This document shows positions 1-5,383 of a stretch of DNA of 6,036 nt, piece by piece (the first letter of the stretch is position 1; every line of letters begins with the position of its first letter). The DNA is from Streptomyces katrae. Lineage in GTDB: Bacteria; Actinomycetota; Actinomycetes; Streptomycetales; Streptomycetaceae. The notes beneath the pieces were generated by a model that saw only the letters and a program-made list of their open reading frames with translations, was not told the origin of the DNA and did not search any database. The translations under genes were made by a program, and so were the position numbers. The DNA lies in the NCBI RefSeq assembly GCF_000966975.1, contig NZ_JZWV01001022.1, forward strand, positions 1-6,036. The letters run 5' to 3'.

Positions 1-13
1 CTCTGGAGGTGTC

Positions 14-655
14 GTGCCCGCTGCTGCCCCGTCTCCCTCACCCGGCCGCCGGCCCGCCGGGTCGCCGGCGTCCTTCCTGGCCGCCGCGGCCGCCCTGGCC
101 GCCATCGAGAGGGAGCTCGGGGACGCCCACGGTCCGGCGGGCAACGCGCCGAGCGACCCGCGTGAGGCCCTGGCCGCGCTGCTGCTCCTGCGCGAGGTCC
201 GTGAGCAGCTCGCCGGCTGGGAGAGCGGGCTGATCGAGACCGCCCGGGCCGCCGGTGCCAGCTGGGCCGACCTCGCCGCCCCGCTCGGCGTGGCCAGCCG
301 CCAGGCCGCCGAGCGCCGCTACCTGCGGCGCGTGCAGGCCACCCGCGACGGGCGCGCCGCCCAGCGCGCGGTGGACACCTGGGCCCGTGATCACGCCGCC
401 GACCTGCGCCGGCTCGCCGGCCAGGTCACCGCCCTCACCCCGCTCGACGGCCCGGGACGAGCGTCCCTGGGCCGGGTCCACGCCGCTCTCGCCGGCGATG
501 ACCCCGCCGACCTGGTGGACCCGCTGACCGCCGCCGAGCCCTACGTACGCCCCGGCGACCCCACCCTCGCGGACCGTATCGCCGCCCTCCTCCACGAGAC
601 CGACCGCCTCCGCCACACCAGCGACCGCCGACGCCGCGCGGGCACGGGGCAGTAG
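14..655 (+). CDS. HSP18-type transcriptional regulator (RheA-like), 213 aa
   Basis: I recognise this as the actinobacterial family annotated as HSP18 transcriptional regulator; RheA of Streptomyces albus, the temperature-sensing repressor of the small heat-shock gene hsp18, is the known example. What is visible is an Ala-rich N-terminus, a helical stretch LLLLREVREQLAGWE (about residues 57-70), then a predicted DNA-binding helix-turn-helix around residues 82-104 (core SWADLAAPLGVASRQAAERR), and a charged helical C-terminal half ending in an Arg-rich tail. The protein is soluble, with no signal peptide or membrane segment. The start is GTG at 14, preceded by GGAGG at 5-9 with a short 4-base gap. 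The frame stays open to the window edge, so a longer N-terminus cannot be excluded. The expected partner, an Hsp20/alpha-crystallin gene, would lie left of the window and is not seen. From memory, family members carry a short Gly/Pro-rich insert between RRYLR and RVQATRD that is missing here. The family call is fairly sure; the target gene is inference. Confidence 0.8.
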   Translation: MPAAAPSPSPGRRPAGSPASFLAAAAALAAIERELGDAHGPAGNAPSDPREALAALLLLREVREQLAGWESGLIETARAAGASWADLAAPLGVASRQAAERRYLRRVQATRDGRAAQRAVDTWARDHAADLRRLAGQVTALTPLDGPGRASLGRVHAALAGDDPADLVDPLTAAEPYVRPGDPTLADRIAALLHETDRLRHTSDRRRRAGTGQ

Positions 656-674
656 GACGCGGGGCGGGGGTACG

Positions 675-713
675 CGGGGCCGCTCCGGCTCGGCACCCCG
701 GCTGCCGGCCCCG
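675..713. terminator. Candidate bidirectional terminator hairpin
   Basis: CGGGGCCG at 675-682 is perfectly complementary to CGGCCCCG at 706-713, giving an 8-bp all-GC stem around a 23-base loop. The loop contains a smaller alternative hairpin (CGGCA/TGCCG). It sits between the stop codons of two convergent genes, 20 bases after the first and 42 bases after the second. No T-tract follows, which is common for Streptomyces terminators. In such GC-rich DNA some pairing arises by chance, so the position is the main support. Confidence 0.4.
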
Positions 714-754
714 TCGAGGCGCCGTCCCCGGCCCGCTCTTGCTGCTGCGGCTTC

Positions 755-1327
755 CTACGCGCGCTCCGCACACGGCGTCCCGTGCGTTTCGGCGGCGGTC
801 GTGAAGCGGTGCCGCGTCGGCTTCAGCACTTCGTGGAGGTGGCCGAAGTAGTCGGTTTCCGCCGTTCCCGTCAGCACCGCCAGCAGGAAGGCCAGGCAGC
901 CGGTGTCGTGGTGCTCCCAGAGGGGGCCGCGCCCCTCGTTGTAGAGCACGGTCCACTCGTCGGGGTGCCGGCCGGGGCGCGCCAGCCAGTACAGGTACGC
1001 CCCCGTGCCCTCCTCAGCCGCCCACGGCAGGACCCTCGCCCCCGCCTCCTCCAGGCCGGGGGGCCGGTCCTCGTACTCCCAGAGCCCGGCCAGGATCTCG
1101 TCCCGTTCCGCCGTCAGCGCGAGCAGGTCGAAGTCGTCGTGGGCGGAGTCGGGGACGAGGAGCTGGACCGTTTCGTCGAAGATGCCGGCACCGTACGTCC
1201 CGACGAGCCGCTTGTAGTCGGCGGGCAGGCCCGTGCCCAGGGCCCGCTCGGCCTTCGCCCAGTCAACTGCGGGGGGCGGATCCACGGGCGGCGGACAGAG
1301 GCGGACGAGCGCGTCGAGGGCATTCAC
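755..1327 (-). CDS. SMI1/KNR4 (SUKH) family protein, 190 aa
   Basis: The first third carries the SUKH signature: residues 21-48 read VDWAKAERALG..LPADYKRLVGTYGAG, the usual conserved Trp, the E..LG..LP.DYK motif and the YG.G turn. Further family-like aromatic and acidic positions follow, such as WEYEDRP (83-89), LPWAAEEGTGAYLYWL (100-115), and W125 to Y129. SUKH proteins bind partners; in bacteria many are immunity proteins that neutralise toxins of polymorphic or contact-dependent systems, and others are orphans of unknown role. Here no toxin, secretion tag or Rhs/YD-repeat gene is in view, so an immunity role is only possible. The chosen start is GTG at 1327, because the SUKH homology begins soon after it. 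The frame is open far upstream (to 1846), but that part reads as antisense or noncoding Arg/Pro-rich sequence and runs into the DinB gene. An AGGTAG sits about 13 bases upstream, a rather distant ribosome binding site. The last 20 or so residues look unconserved. Confidence 0.85.
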   Translation of the reverse strand: MNALDALVRLCPPPVDPPPAVDWAKAERALGTGLPADYKRLVGTYGAGIFDETVQLLVPDSAHDDFDLLALTAERDEILAGLWEYEDRPPGLEEAGARVLPWAAEEGTGAYLYWLARPGRHPDEWTVLYNEGRGPLWEHHDTGCLAFLLAVLTGTAETDYFGHLHEVLKPTRHRFTTAAETHGTPCAERA

Positions 1328-1424
1328 TCGGCGGACGCTACCTGATGCCCGGCGAGGGGAGCCGGTCTGTTCCGTTCCCGGGGGCGGTCGCCGTTCCCGG
1401 CATGGCGGCCGGCACGGGCCCCGG

Positions 1425-1547
1425 GGCTGGTGCTGGTGGAACAACCGGCACACCCGGCTGGGCTTCGGCTCAGCCACCGGCCGCCGCGCCCAGCTGATCG
1501 CCCAAGGGGTTGGGTGGTCGTCGCCGTGGGTGGTCAGGGCCGCATGA
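1425..1547 (+). other. Possible decayed coding remnant in the 1328-1590 gap
   Basis: The gap between the SUKH and DinB genes holds a stretch whose plus-strand reading frame has strongly GC-rich third positions and an unusual peptide, with WWNNRHTRLGFG early on and a stop at 1545-1547. The W-WNN-R-H-LG spacing loosely recalls the C-terminal end of some rve-type (IS3/IS481) transposases, but it is too short and imperfect to name. There is no convincing start codon with a ribosome binding site, and the upstream sequence in this frame looks noncoding. It could equally be chance in GC-rich DNA. Confidence 0.2.
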
Positions 1548-1548
1548 C

Positions 1549-1582
1549 CGGTGGACCAGGTGCGATCGCACCTGATCCACCG
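1549..1582 (-). terminator. 34-bp near-perfect palindrome, likely terminator of the DinB gene
   Basis: The sequence is an inverted repeat with 17-base arms meeting at GCGATCGC, with a single C/A mismatch at 1556/1575. The core CAGGTGCGATCGCACCTG (1557-1574) is a perfect 18-bp palindrome, flanked by GGTGGA and TCCACC. It lies 8 bases beyond the DinB stop codon (1591-1593 on the minus strand), the classic place for a terminator hairpin, although no T-tract follows. Because it also lies 222 bases upstream of the SUKH start and is a symmetric duplex site, it could instead bind a dimeric regulator. Confidence 0.5.
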
Positions 1583-1590
1583 AGCCCGCG

Positions 1591-2094
1591 TCACCGGCCG
1601 GTCGAGCCGTCGATCTGCTCGCGCAGGATGTCCGCGTGGCCGGCGTGCCGGGCGGTCTCCTCGATCATGTGGACCAGCACCCAGCGCATCGAAGGCGGCG
1701 GGGTCTCGCGCAGCGAGCGGGCGCCGGGCCGGTCCAGGTCGGTGCAGGCGAGGGCGACCTCGTTGGCGCGGGCGATCGCCTCGCGATAGGCGTGCGCCAA
1801 GTCCGGGGCGGTGTCGTCGGCGGACACCGCGGCCTCGTCCTCCCACTGTTCGCGGTCGGCGCCGGCGTAGGCCCAGACGAACCAGTTGAGCTCGACCGCC
1901 GTCAGGTGCTTGAGCAGTTGGAGCAGGCTGGTCCCGGAAGGGACACCGGCCGTGCGGACCGCCGGCTCCGGGACACCGTCCGCCTTCGCGAGGACGGCCT
2001 CGCGAAGGTAGTCCAGGAAGGTCAGGAGGGTGGTCTTCTCGTCGGCGTTCAGGCTGGGGGGCCGAAGATCCGGGCGGGGGTCCATGGTCGTCAT
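1591..2094 (-). CDS. DinB/DUF664 family protein, 167 aa
   Basis: This is a four-helix-bundle protein of the DinB superfamily, DUF664 branch. Visible hallmarks are the first helix LTFLDYLREAVLAKADG (about 24-40), the LLQLLKHLTAVELNWF segment (57-72) with putative metal ligand H63, and the C-terminal signature HMIEETARHAGHADILRE (142-159) with H142, H150 and H153. In this superfamily three His residues usually bind a divalent metal, and actinobacterial members include mycothiol-dependent isomerases and transferases. The actual substrate here cannot be told. The length matches the family. The start is ATG at 2094. An alternative ATG lies three codons in (2085). Neither has a clear Shine-Dalgarno sequence, so translation may be leaderless or weak. 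It is divergent from the DHFR-like gene at 2288, sharing a 193-base intergenic region, and a palindrome follows its stop codon. Confidence 0.88.
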   Translation of the reverse strand: MTTMDPRPDLRPPSLNADEKTTLLTFLDYLREAVLAKADGVPEPAVRTAGVPSGTSLLQLLKHLTAVELNWFVWAYAGADREQWEDEAAVSADDTAPDLAHAYREAIARANEVALACTDLDRPGARSLRETPPPSMRWVLVHMIEETARHAGHADILREQIDGSTGR

Positions 2095-2187
2095 GACGAA
2101 ACCGTAGATGACCGGTTCAACCGTCAGTACCCGTCTCCCTGCCCCCGGCGTCGGGCCTGCGGGACCGATGAGTTTCTCCGTGGGCGG

Positions 2188-2206
2188 CAGTCAGAGATCA
2201 TGACTG
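2188..2206. promoter_or_regulatory. Dyad CAGTCA-N7-TGACTG in a divergent intergenic region
   Basis: The 193-base region 2095-2287 lies between divergently transcribed DinB and DHFR-like genes. It contains a perfect interrupted inverted repeat with 6-base arms 7 bases apart, the shape of a dimeric-repressor operator. A second, shorter palindrome, CGGTTCAACCG, sits at 2113-2123 close to the DinB start. TTGACG at 2252-2257 resembles a -35 box for the rightward gene, but I see no convincing -10 at the right distance. No regulator is identified, so the role as an operator is inference. Confidence 0.3.
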
Positions 2207-2287
2207 GTGCACGGCGGCCGCGAGGCGGGCGCGCGCGTACCGGCCGGATCTGTTGACGATCACCACACGAGACACCGAGGACCTCAG

Positions 2288-2860
2288 ATGCGAACCCTGA
2301 TCAGCACCGCCTTCATCTCCCTCGACGGCGTCGTCGAGGCCCCGGGCGGCGAGCCCGGCTACCGCAACGCCGGATGGACCTTCAAGGACATCGAGTTCCT
2401 CCCCGAGGCCTTCGCCATCAAGGCGGCCGAGCAGAAGGAAGCCACAGCGATGCTGCTGGGCCGCACCAGCTACGAGGCGTTCAGCGCCGTATGGCCCGAC
2501 ATGGCCGACTTCGCCGACTACAAGGTGATGCCGAAGTACGTCGTCTCCACCACCCTCGGCGAGGAGGACCTGGTGACGAACTGGGGCGAGACGACGATCC
2601 TGCGCTCCCTCGACGAGGTCGCCGCGCTCAAGGAGACCGAAGGCGGCCCGATCATCGTCCACGGCAGCGCCACCCTGAACCACGCCCTCTCGGACGCCGG
2701 CCTCATCGACCGCTACCACCTGCTGGTCTTCCCGCTCCTCCTCGGCGCGGGCAAGCGGCTCTTCAGCACCACCGACAAGGACACCCAGAAGCTGAAGCTC
2801 GTCGAGCACGAGGCCTACGCCAACGGGCTGCAGAAGCAGGTCTTCGACGTGGTCCGCTGA
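2288..2860 (+). CDS. Dihydrofolate reductase / RibD C-terminal family protein, 190 aa
   Basis: The protein has the fold of the RibD C-terminal/dihydrofolate reductase-like family (the YyaP/YwjB type), NADPH-dependent reductases whose real substrates are mostly unknown. Seen in order: RTLISTAFISLDGVVEAPGG (2-21) with the conserved SLDG, MLLGRTSYEAFSAVWP (55-70) with the GRxTYE-like cofactor loop, KYVVSTTL (83-90), the IIVHGSATLNHAL segment (122-134) with the second Gly-rich cofactor motif, and YHLLVFPLLLGAGKRLF (143-159) near the C-terminus. The length is normal for this group. It is not a housekeeping folA by sequence pattern. The start is ATG at 2288, with GAGG at 2277-2280 seven bases upstream. 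The frame is open further back to 2207, but that part lacks homology. Its neighbour 60 bases downstream is an NTF2-like gene on the same strand, possibly co-transcribed. Confidence 0.9.
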   Translation: MRTLISTAFISLDGVVEAPGGEPGYRNAGWTFKDIEFLPEAFAIKAAEQKEATAMLLGRTSYEAFSAVWPDMADFADYKVMPKYVVSTTLGEEDLVTNWGETTILRSLDEVAALKETEGGPIIVHGSATLNHALSDAGLIDRYHLLVFPLLLGAGKRLFSTTDKDTQKLKLVEHEAYANGLQKQVFDVVR

Positions 2861-2872
2861 GCGGATCGACTG

Positions 2873-2889
2873 CCGTAACCCGGTTGCGG
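2873..2889 (+). terminator. Small hairpin between the DHFR-like and NTF2-like genes
   Basis: CCGTAAC (2873-2879) pairs with GTTGCGG (2883-2889), giving a 7-bp stem with one G-U wobble and a 3-base loop. An additional 5-bp repeat, TCCGC-TGA-GCGGA (2853-2865), spans the DHFR-like stop codon. No T-tract follows. It could weaken read-through into the downstream pair or simply protect the 3' end. Confidence 0.25.
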
Positions 2890-2920
2890 TGGTCCGCGCC
2901 TCCTGGAGGAGAATGCGGGC

Positions 2921-3304
2921 ATGGGCAGCATGGGCGACGAGGTGGGCGAAGCGATCGCGGGCGAGTTGCGTCTGATGGACCCCAGCGTGCGCATGTCGCG
3001 GGCGCTGGCCCGGCAGCTGCTCGACCCGCACTTCGTCGAGGTGGGCGCCTCGGGCCGGCGGTGGACGTACGAGGAGATGCTCGCCGCGCTGCCGGAGATG
3101 ACTGGTGCGGCAGAGGACGGCCCGCGCTACGAGCCCTCGGAGATGGTCGGTGTCGTACTGGCACCCGGCCTCGTGCACCTCACCTACGAGACCACGATCG
3201 ACGGAAACCGGGCACGACGGAGCTCGCTCTGGCGTAGGCGGGGTGCGGAGGGCGAGTGGCGAATGTACTACCACCAGGCGACACCCGTTCCCGCCGAGGG
3301 ATGA
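2921..3304 (+). CDS. NTF2-like / DUF4440 family protein, 127 aa
   Basis: This small alpha+beta protein matches the nuclear transport factor 2-like superfamily (DUF4440/SnoaL-like group). Visible family features are the N-terminal helix EAIAGELRLMDPSVRMSRAL (10-29), the LLDPHFVEVGASGRRWTYEEM segment (33-53) typical of DUF4440, and the beta-sheet part VVLAPGLVHLTYETTIDG (78-95) and SSLWRRRG..GEWRMYYHQATPV (101-123). This fold makes a cone-shaped pocket, used by some relatives as an enzyme and by others as a ligand-binding domain; the function here is unknown. The start is ATG at 2921, with a strong GGAGGA at 2905-2910 ten bases upstream. A second in-frame ATG lies at 2930. Its stop codon overlaps the start of the next gene as ATGA, so the two are probably translationally coupled. 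Confidence 0.85.
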   Translation: MGSMGDEVGEAIAGELRLMDPSVRMSRALARQLLDPHFVEVGASGRRWTYEEMLAALPEMTGAAEDGPRYEPSEMVGVVLAPGLVHLTYETTIDGNRARRSSLWRRRGAEGEWRMYYHQATPVPAEG

Positions 3305-4095
3305 TGACGGACCGTCACGCACAGGGGTCCGGTCCGCGTGCCCGCTGCGTGGGAGGGAGCGGCGAGGTCCGGTCGGACGTCCTCAGCAGCCTCTTCTCGC
3401 GCGGAGCCGGTAGGGACCCTCGTCACCTGGGCGAACTCGCCGTCGAACTCGGCATCCCGGTCGCCGACCTTCTCGTGGTCGCGGGCCGCCCCGTCCCGGC
3501 GGAACTCCTCCCTCCAGGGCGTGACGCGAAGGTCATGAAGCAGTTCGCCCACCGCGTCAGCCACTGCGACCACTCCCAGCTCGCCGCGCTGGTGGACTTC
3601 ACCGGCTCGCTCCCTCGCCCCGCCGCTCCGGAGCCCTTCGTGGAACCGAGGTGGCCGGGCAAGAACCGGCCCCCCGAGACCAGGCTGGCCGCCCTGCTCT
3701 GCGCGTTGCTCCGCAATCGCGGCTTCGGCATCGGCGAACTGCCGTTCCTCGGGCTGTCCCTCAGCACGCTGCGCTCGATGGTGTGGCGCTGCGACCCGAG
3801 TCCGCATCGGCAGCAGCAACTGGCCGCGCTGGCCGGTCCGCTGGGCTGGACCCTGCCCGACCTCTTCGCGGTCGCCGGCGAACCGTACCCGGAGGGACTC
3901 CGCCCGGTGGTGCACTGCCACCACTTGGGGCAGCTCTTCACCGCGGCCGTCCCCCTGACCACGGCCCAGCTGATCGAGACGGCGCGGGAAGCGGACCGGC
4001 TGAGCCTGCGCGAGGATCGGGGCACATGGCAACCCGTCTCGGAGGGCTTCGCCGAGCAGTGCCCGGACCGCTCCGAAGAACTCCCAACGAAATGA
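3301..4095 (+). CDS. Helix-turn-helix (XRE-like) protein with two similar modules, 264 aa
   Basis: This looks like a Streptomyces-type cytoplasmic regulator. Module one (about residues 40-105) contains HLGELAVELGIPVADLLVVAG followed by RPVPAELLP and a helical LAALVDF segment. The centre (about 124-190) reads like a Cro/C1-type HTH: TRLAALLCALLRNRGFGIGE, then LSLSTLRSMVWRCDPSPHR, then QQLAALAGPLGWTLPDLFAVAG. Module two continues EPYPEGLRP..HCHHLGQLFTAAVPLTTAQLIETAREADRL (194-234). The phrases LGIPVADLLVVAGRPVP and LGWTLPDLFAVAGEPYP are clear internal repeats. The ATG at 3301 overlaps the preceding stop codon (ATGA); an alternative is the adjacent ATG at 3304, three bases after GAGGG (3296-3300). 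The frame also runs back to 3256, inside the previous gene. Regulated genes are unknown; coupling suggests a link with the NTF2-like partner. A transposase remnant begins about 40 bases after its stop codon, so the last 25 or so unconserved residues could have been altered by an old insertion. Confidence 0.7.
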   Translation: MMTDRHAQGSGPRARCVGGSGEVRSDVLSSLFSRGAGRDPRHLGELAVELGIPVADLLVVAGRPVPAELLPPGRDAKVMKQFAHRVSHCDHSQLAALVDFTGSLPRPAAPEPFVEPRWPGKNRPPETRLAALLCALLRNRGFGIGELPFLGLSLSTLRSMVWRCDPSPHRQQQLAALAGPLGWTLPDLFAVAGEPYPEGLRPVVHCHHLGQLFTAAVPLTTAQLIETAREADRLSLREDRGTWQPVSEGFAEQCPDRSEELPTK

Positions 4096-4137
4096 TCTTC
4101 TGCGTGTTGGATCACTCCGATTCGGTTCCGGCATGAC

Positions 4138-4302
4138 CTGGAGACCGCGGTGCGTGCGTTCGCCCACATGCGCTGGTTTCGCCGCCTGCGGATCCGCTGG
4201 GAGATACGCGACGACATTCACGAGGCTTTCCTCGCCCTCGGGTGCGCACTGATCTGCTGGAGACGCCTGTGCTCACTCTGCCGACTCGTTGAACAGGCAT
4301 GA
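4138..4302 (+). pseudogene. IS5-family transposase, C-terminal remnant
   Basis: The frame ending at the TGA of 4300-4302 reads FAHMRWFRRLRIRWEIRDD followed by IHEAFLALGCALICWRRL, the well-known C-terminal end of IS5-family (DDE) transposases common in Streptomyces. The segment RWFRRLRIR includes the conserved basic region near the catalytic Glu helix, and DIHEAFLALGCALICWR is the terminal helix. Recognisable homology begins at about 4141-4150. Everything N-terminal (the two catalytic Asp residues and the HTH) is missing, so it cannot be functional. No matching terminal inverted repeats or target duplication could be identified on either side. The bases 4096-4137 before it are unassigned and may be part of the same element. 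It lies between the HTH gene and the convergent P5CR-like gene, and marks this spot as a past insertion and deletion site. Confidence 0.85.
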
Positions 4303-4329
4303 GGAGGGCGCGCGAACCTGTCGACGTGA

Positions 4330-5097
4330 CTACTCGAGGTCAGCGAGGAGCGCGTCGAGCGCCTTGGTCAGGGCCTCAGCGTTGACCGGGTCGAACCACG
4401 TAGTGCGAAGGCGCTCGTTGAGCCCCTTCGGCGTTTCGTGGTCGCTCGCGAGTTGCTGCATCGAGCGCGTGTCGTCGCCCAGTGCCCGCCCGACGCCCTG
4501 GAAGAGGCCACGGAGGTAGCGGTCTGCGCTTTCAGCAGGAATGCCCTGCCTGGCAGCCCAGTCGGCGAGCGTGGTCAGGTACCGGTAATGGGTGGTCAGC
4601 GTGCCCGTCAGTACCTGGAAAGTATTGAGGGTCGCCTCGTCCGTGACGGGGAGGGTCCCTCCGAGGCCGCCGAAGAGGTCATCCACGGCCGGGTGGGAAG
4701 GACAGGTCACGGTGACGGAGCGGCGCTCGCGTGCGGAGGGGAGCGGGATAGCACGCACCACGGGAGCGTCCGTGCCCAACGTGCGGCGTAGCTCGCTGAT
4801 GGCGACGCCGGTCAAGACACTGACCACGACCCTGTCACCGCCTATCCGGAGCCCAGCGAGAGCCTCGGCCCGGTCCTGGGGACGGACGGCGAGGATCACC
4901 ACATCGGACCGGTTCACCACGTCCTGGTTGTCGGCGCACACCCGCACATCGTTCGGATACCGCTGGGCCAGTTCGGCTGCCGTACGGGCGCCTCGTGGTG
5001 AGAGGTAGATCTCCGGCGGCTCCCCGACGCCGTCGCACAGGCCATCCACGAGAGCCCGTCCGATCTCACCCACACCGATGATCCCGATGCGTTGCAC
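4330..5097 (-). CDS. Pyrroline-5-carboxylate reductase-superfamily NAD(P)-binding protein, 255 aa
   Basis: The N-terminal Rossmann domain is clear: IGIIGVGEIGRAL with GxGxxG at residues 8-13, a likely NADP-type loop YLSPRGARTAAELAQRYP (31-48), NRSDVVILAVRPQD (62-75) and VVVSVLTGVAISELRRTLG (90-108), then VVRAIPLPSARERRS (113-127), which occupies the place of the P5CR segment usually reading VxRAMPNTP. The C-terminal helical domain (about 155-255) is less like true ProC: where P5CR has the SGSGPAY motif this protein reads LTGTLTTHY, and where it has SPGGTT it reads ETPKGLNE (221-228). It is therefore probably a paralog acting on another imine, or a related oxidoreductase, and not the proline-biosynthesis enzyme. 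The start is GTG at 5097 with GGGAAG about 6 bases upstream; the product begins MQRIGI. It is transcribed away from the HIT gene across a 286-base intergenic region and is convergent with the transposase remnant. Confidence 0.85.
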   Translation of the reverse strand: MQRIGIIGVGEIGRALVDGLCDGVGEPPEIYLSPRGARTAAELAQRYPNDVRVCADNQDVVNRSDVVILAVRPQDRAEALAGLRIGGDRVVVSVLTGVAISELRRTLGTDAPVVRAIPLPSARERRSVTVTCPSHPAVDDLFGGLGGTLPVTDEATLNTFQVLTGTLTTHYRYLTTLADWAARQGIPAESADRYLRGLFQGVGRALGDDTRSMQQLASDHETPKGLNERLRTTWFDPVNAEALTKALDALLADLE

Positions 5098-5175
5098 TGT
5101 GTCTTCCCATCAACTCGACCAGCAGTGACTCTCGCTTCGATACGAGGGCTACCACCGAGTGTAGGTGTGAACAGC

Positions 5176-5192
5176 ACGCGAAAAGATCGCGT
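5176..5192. promoter_or_regulatory. Dyad ACGCGA-N5-TCGCGT, candidate operator
   Basis: In the 286-base region (5098-5383) between the divergent P5CR-like and HIT genes, ACGCGA at 5176-5181 is mirrored by TCGCGT at 5187-5192 around AAAGA. This stretch is noticeably richer in A/T than the surrounding DNA, as expected of a promoter area, and TATACC follows at once. I could not place convincing -35/-10 pairs for either gene. The dyad could also form an RNA hairpin. Its role as an operator is inference. Confidence 0.3.
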
Positions 5193-5339
5193 ATACCCCG
5201 GCGAAGCGGCACCCCGAAACAGCGGACCCAGCGTGAACTAACCAGCTAGGAGACCATTTCGTCAGGAGTTGGGAGGGCTTCCTGAGCCCGGGTGACGGCA
5301 AGGAGGGACGGGTCCTGTTCCTGGAACCTCTGACGGGAC

Positions 5340-5378
5340 TCTGCCGTTCCCGGCAGACTGGTGCCTCCCTACGGAGGG
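5340..5378 (+). promoter_or_regulatory. Two adjacent hairpins in the HIT leader, the second burying the ribosome binding site
   Basis: TCTGCCG-TTCC-CGGCAGA (5340-5357) is a perfect 7-bp hairpin with a tetraloop. Six bases later, CCTCC (5364-5368) pairs perfectly with GGAGG (5373-5377) around the tetraloop CTAC. This GGAGGG is the only good Shine-Dalgarno sequence for the HIT gene, five bases before its GTG. Folding would hide it, suggesting translational control or tuning. A further short palindrome, GTTCCTGGAAC, lies upstream at 5317-5327. I do not recognise any known riboswitch or T-box consensus. Confidence 0.4.
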
Positions 5379-5383
5379 CGCGA

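Noticed and set aside
1328..1846. Upstream extension of the SUKH frame to an ATG at 1846
   Set aside because: The extra residues are Arg/Pro-rich without homology and overlap the well-supported DinB gene; SUKH homology starts after the GTG at 1327.
2198..3322. Long minus-strand open frame (374 codons) opposite the DHFR-like and NTF2-like genes
   Set aside because: It is rich in Val, Leu, Ala, Gly, Glu and His as expected of an antisense shadow, and the plus strand carries two recognisable families with ribosome binding sites.
3268..4221. Minus-strand open frame (317 codons) opposite the HTH gene
   Set aside because: No family resemblance; the plus-strand frame shows structured repeats and translational coupling, and this frame also runs through the transposase remnant.
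5250..5383. HIT leader as a known riboswitch (TPP, glycine) or T-box
   Set aside because: Short look-alikes such as GGAACCT and ACTGGTGCC occur, but the conserved cores (CTGAGA for TPP, the full T-box sequence) are absent.
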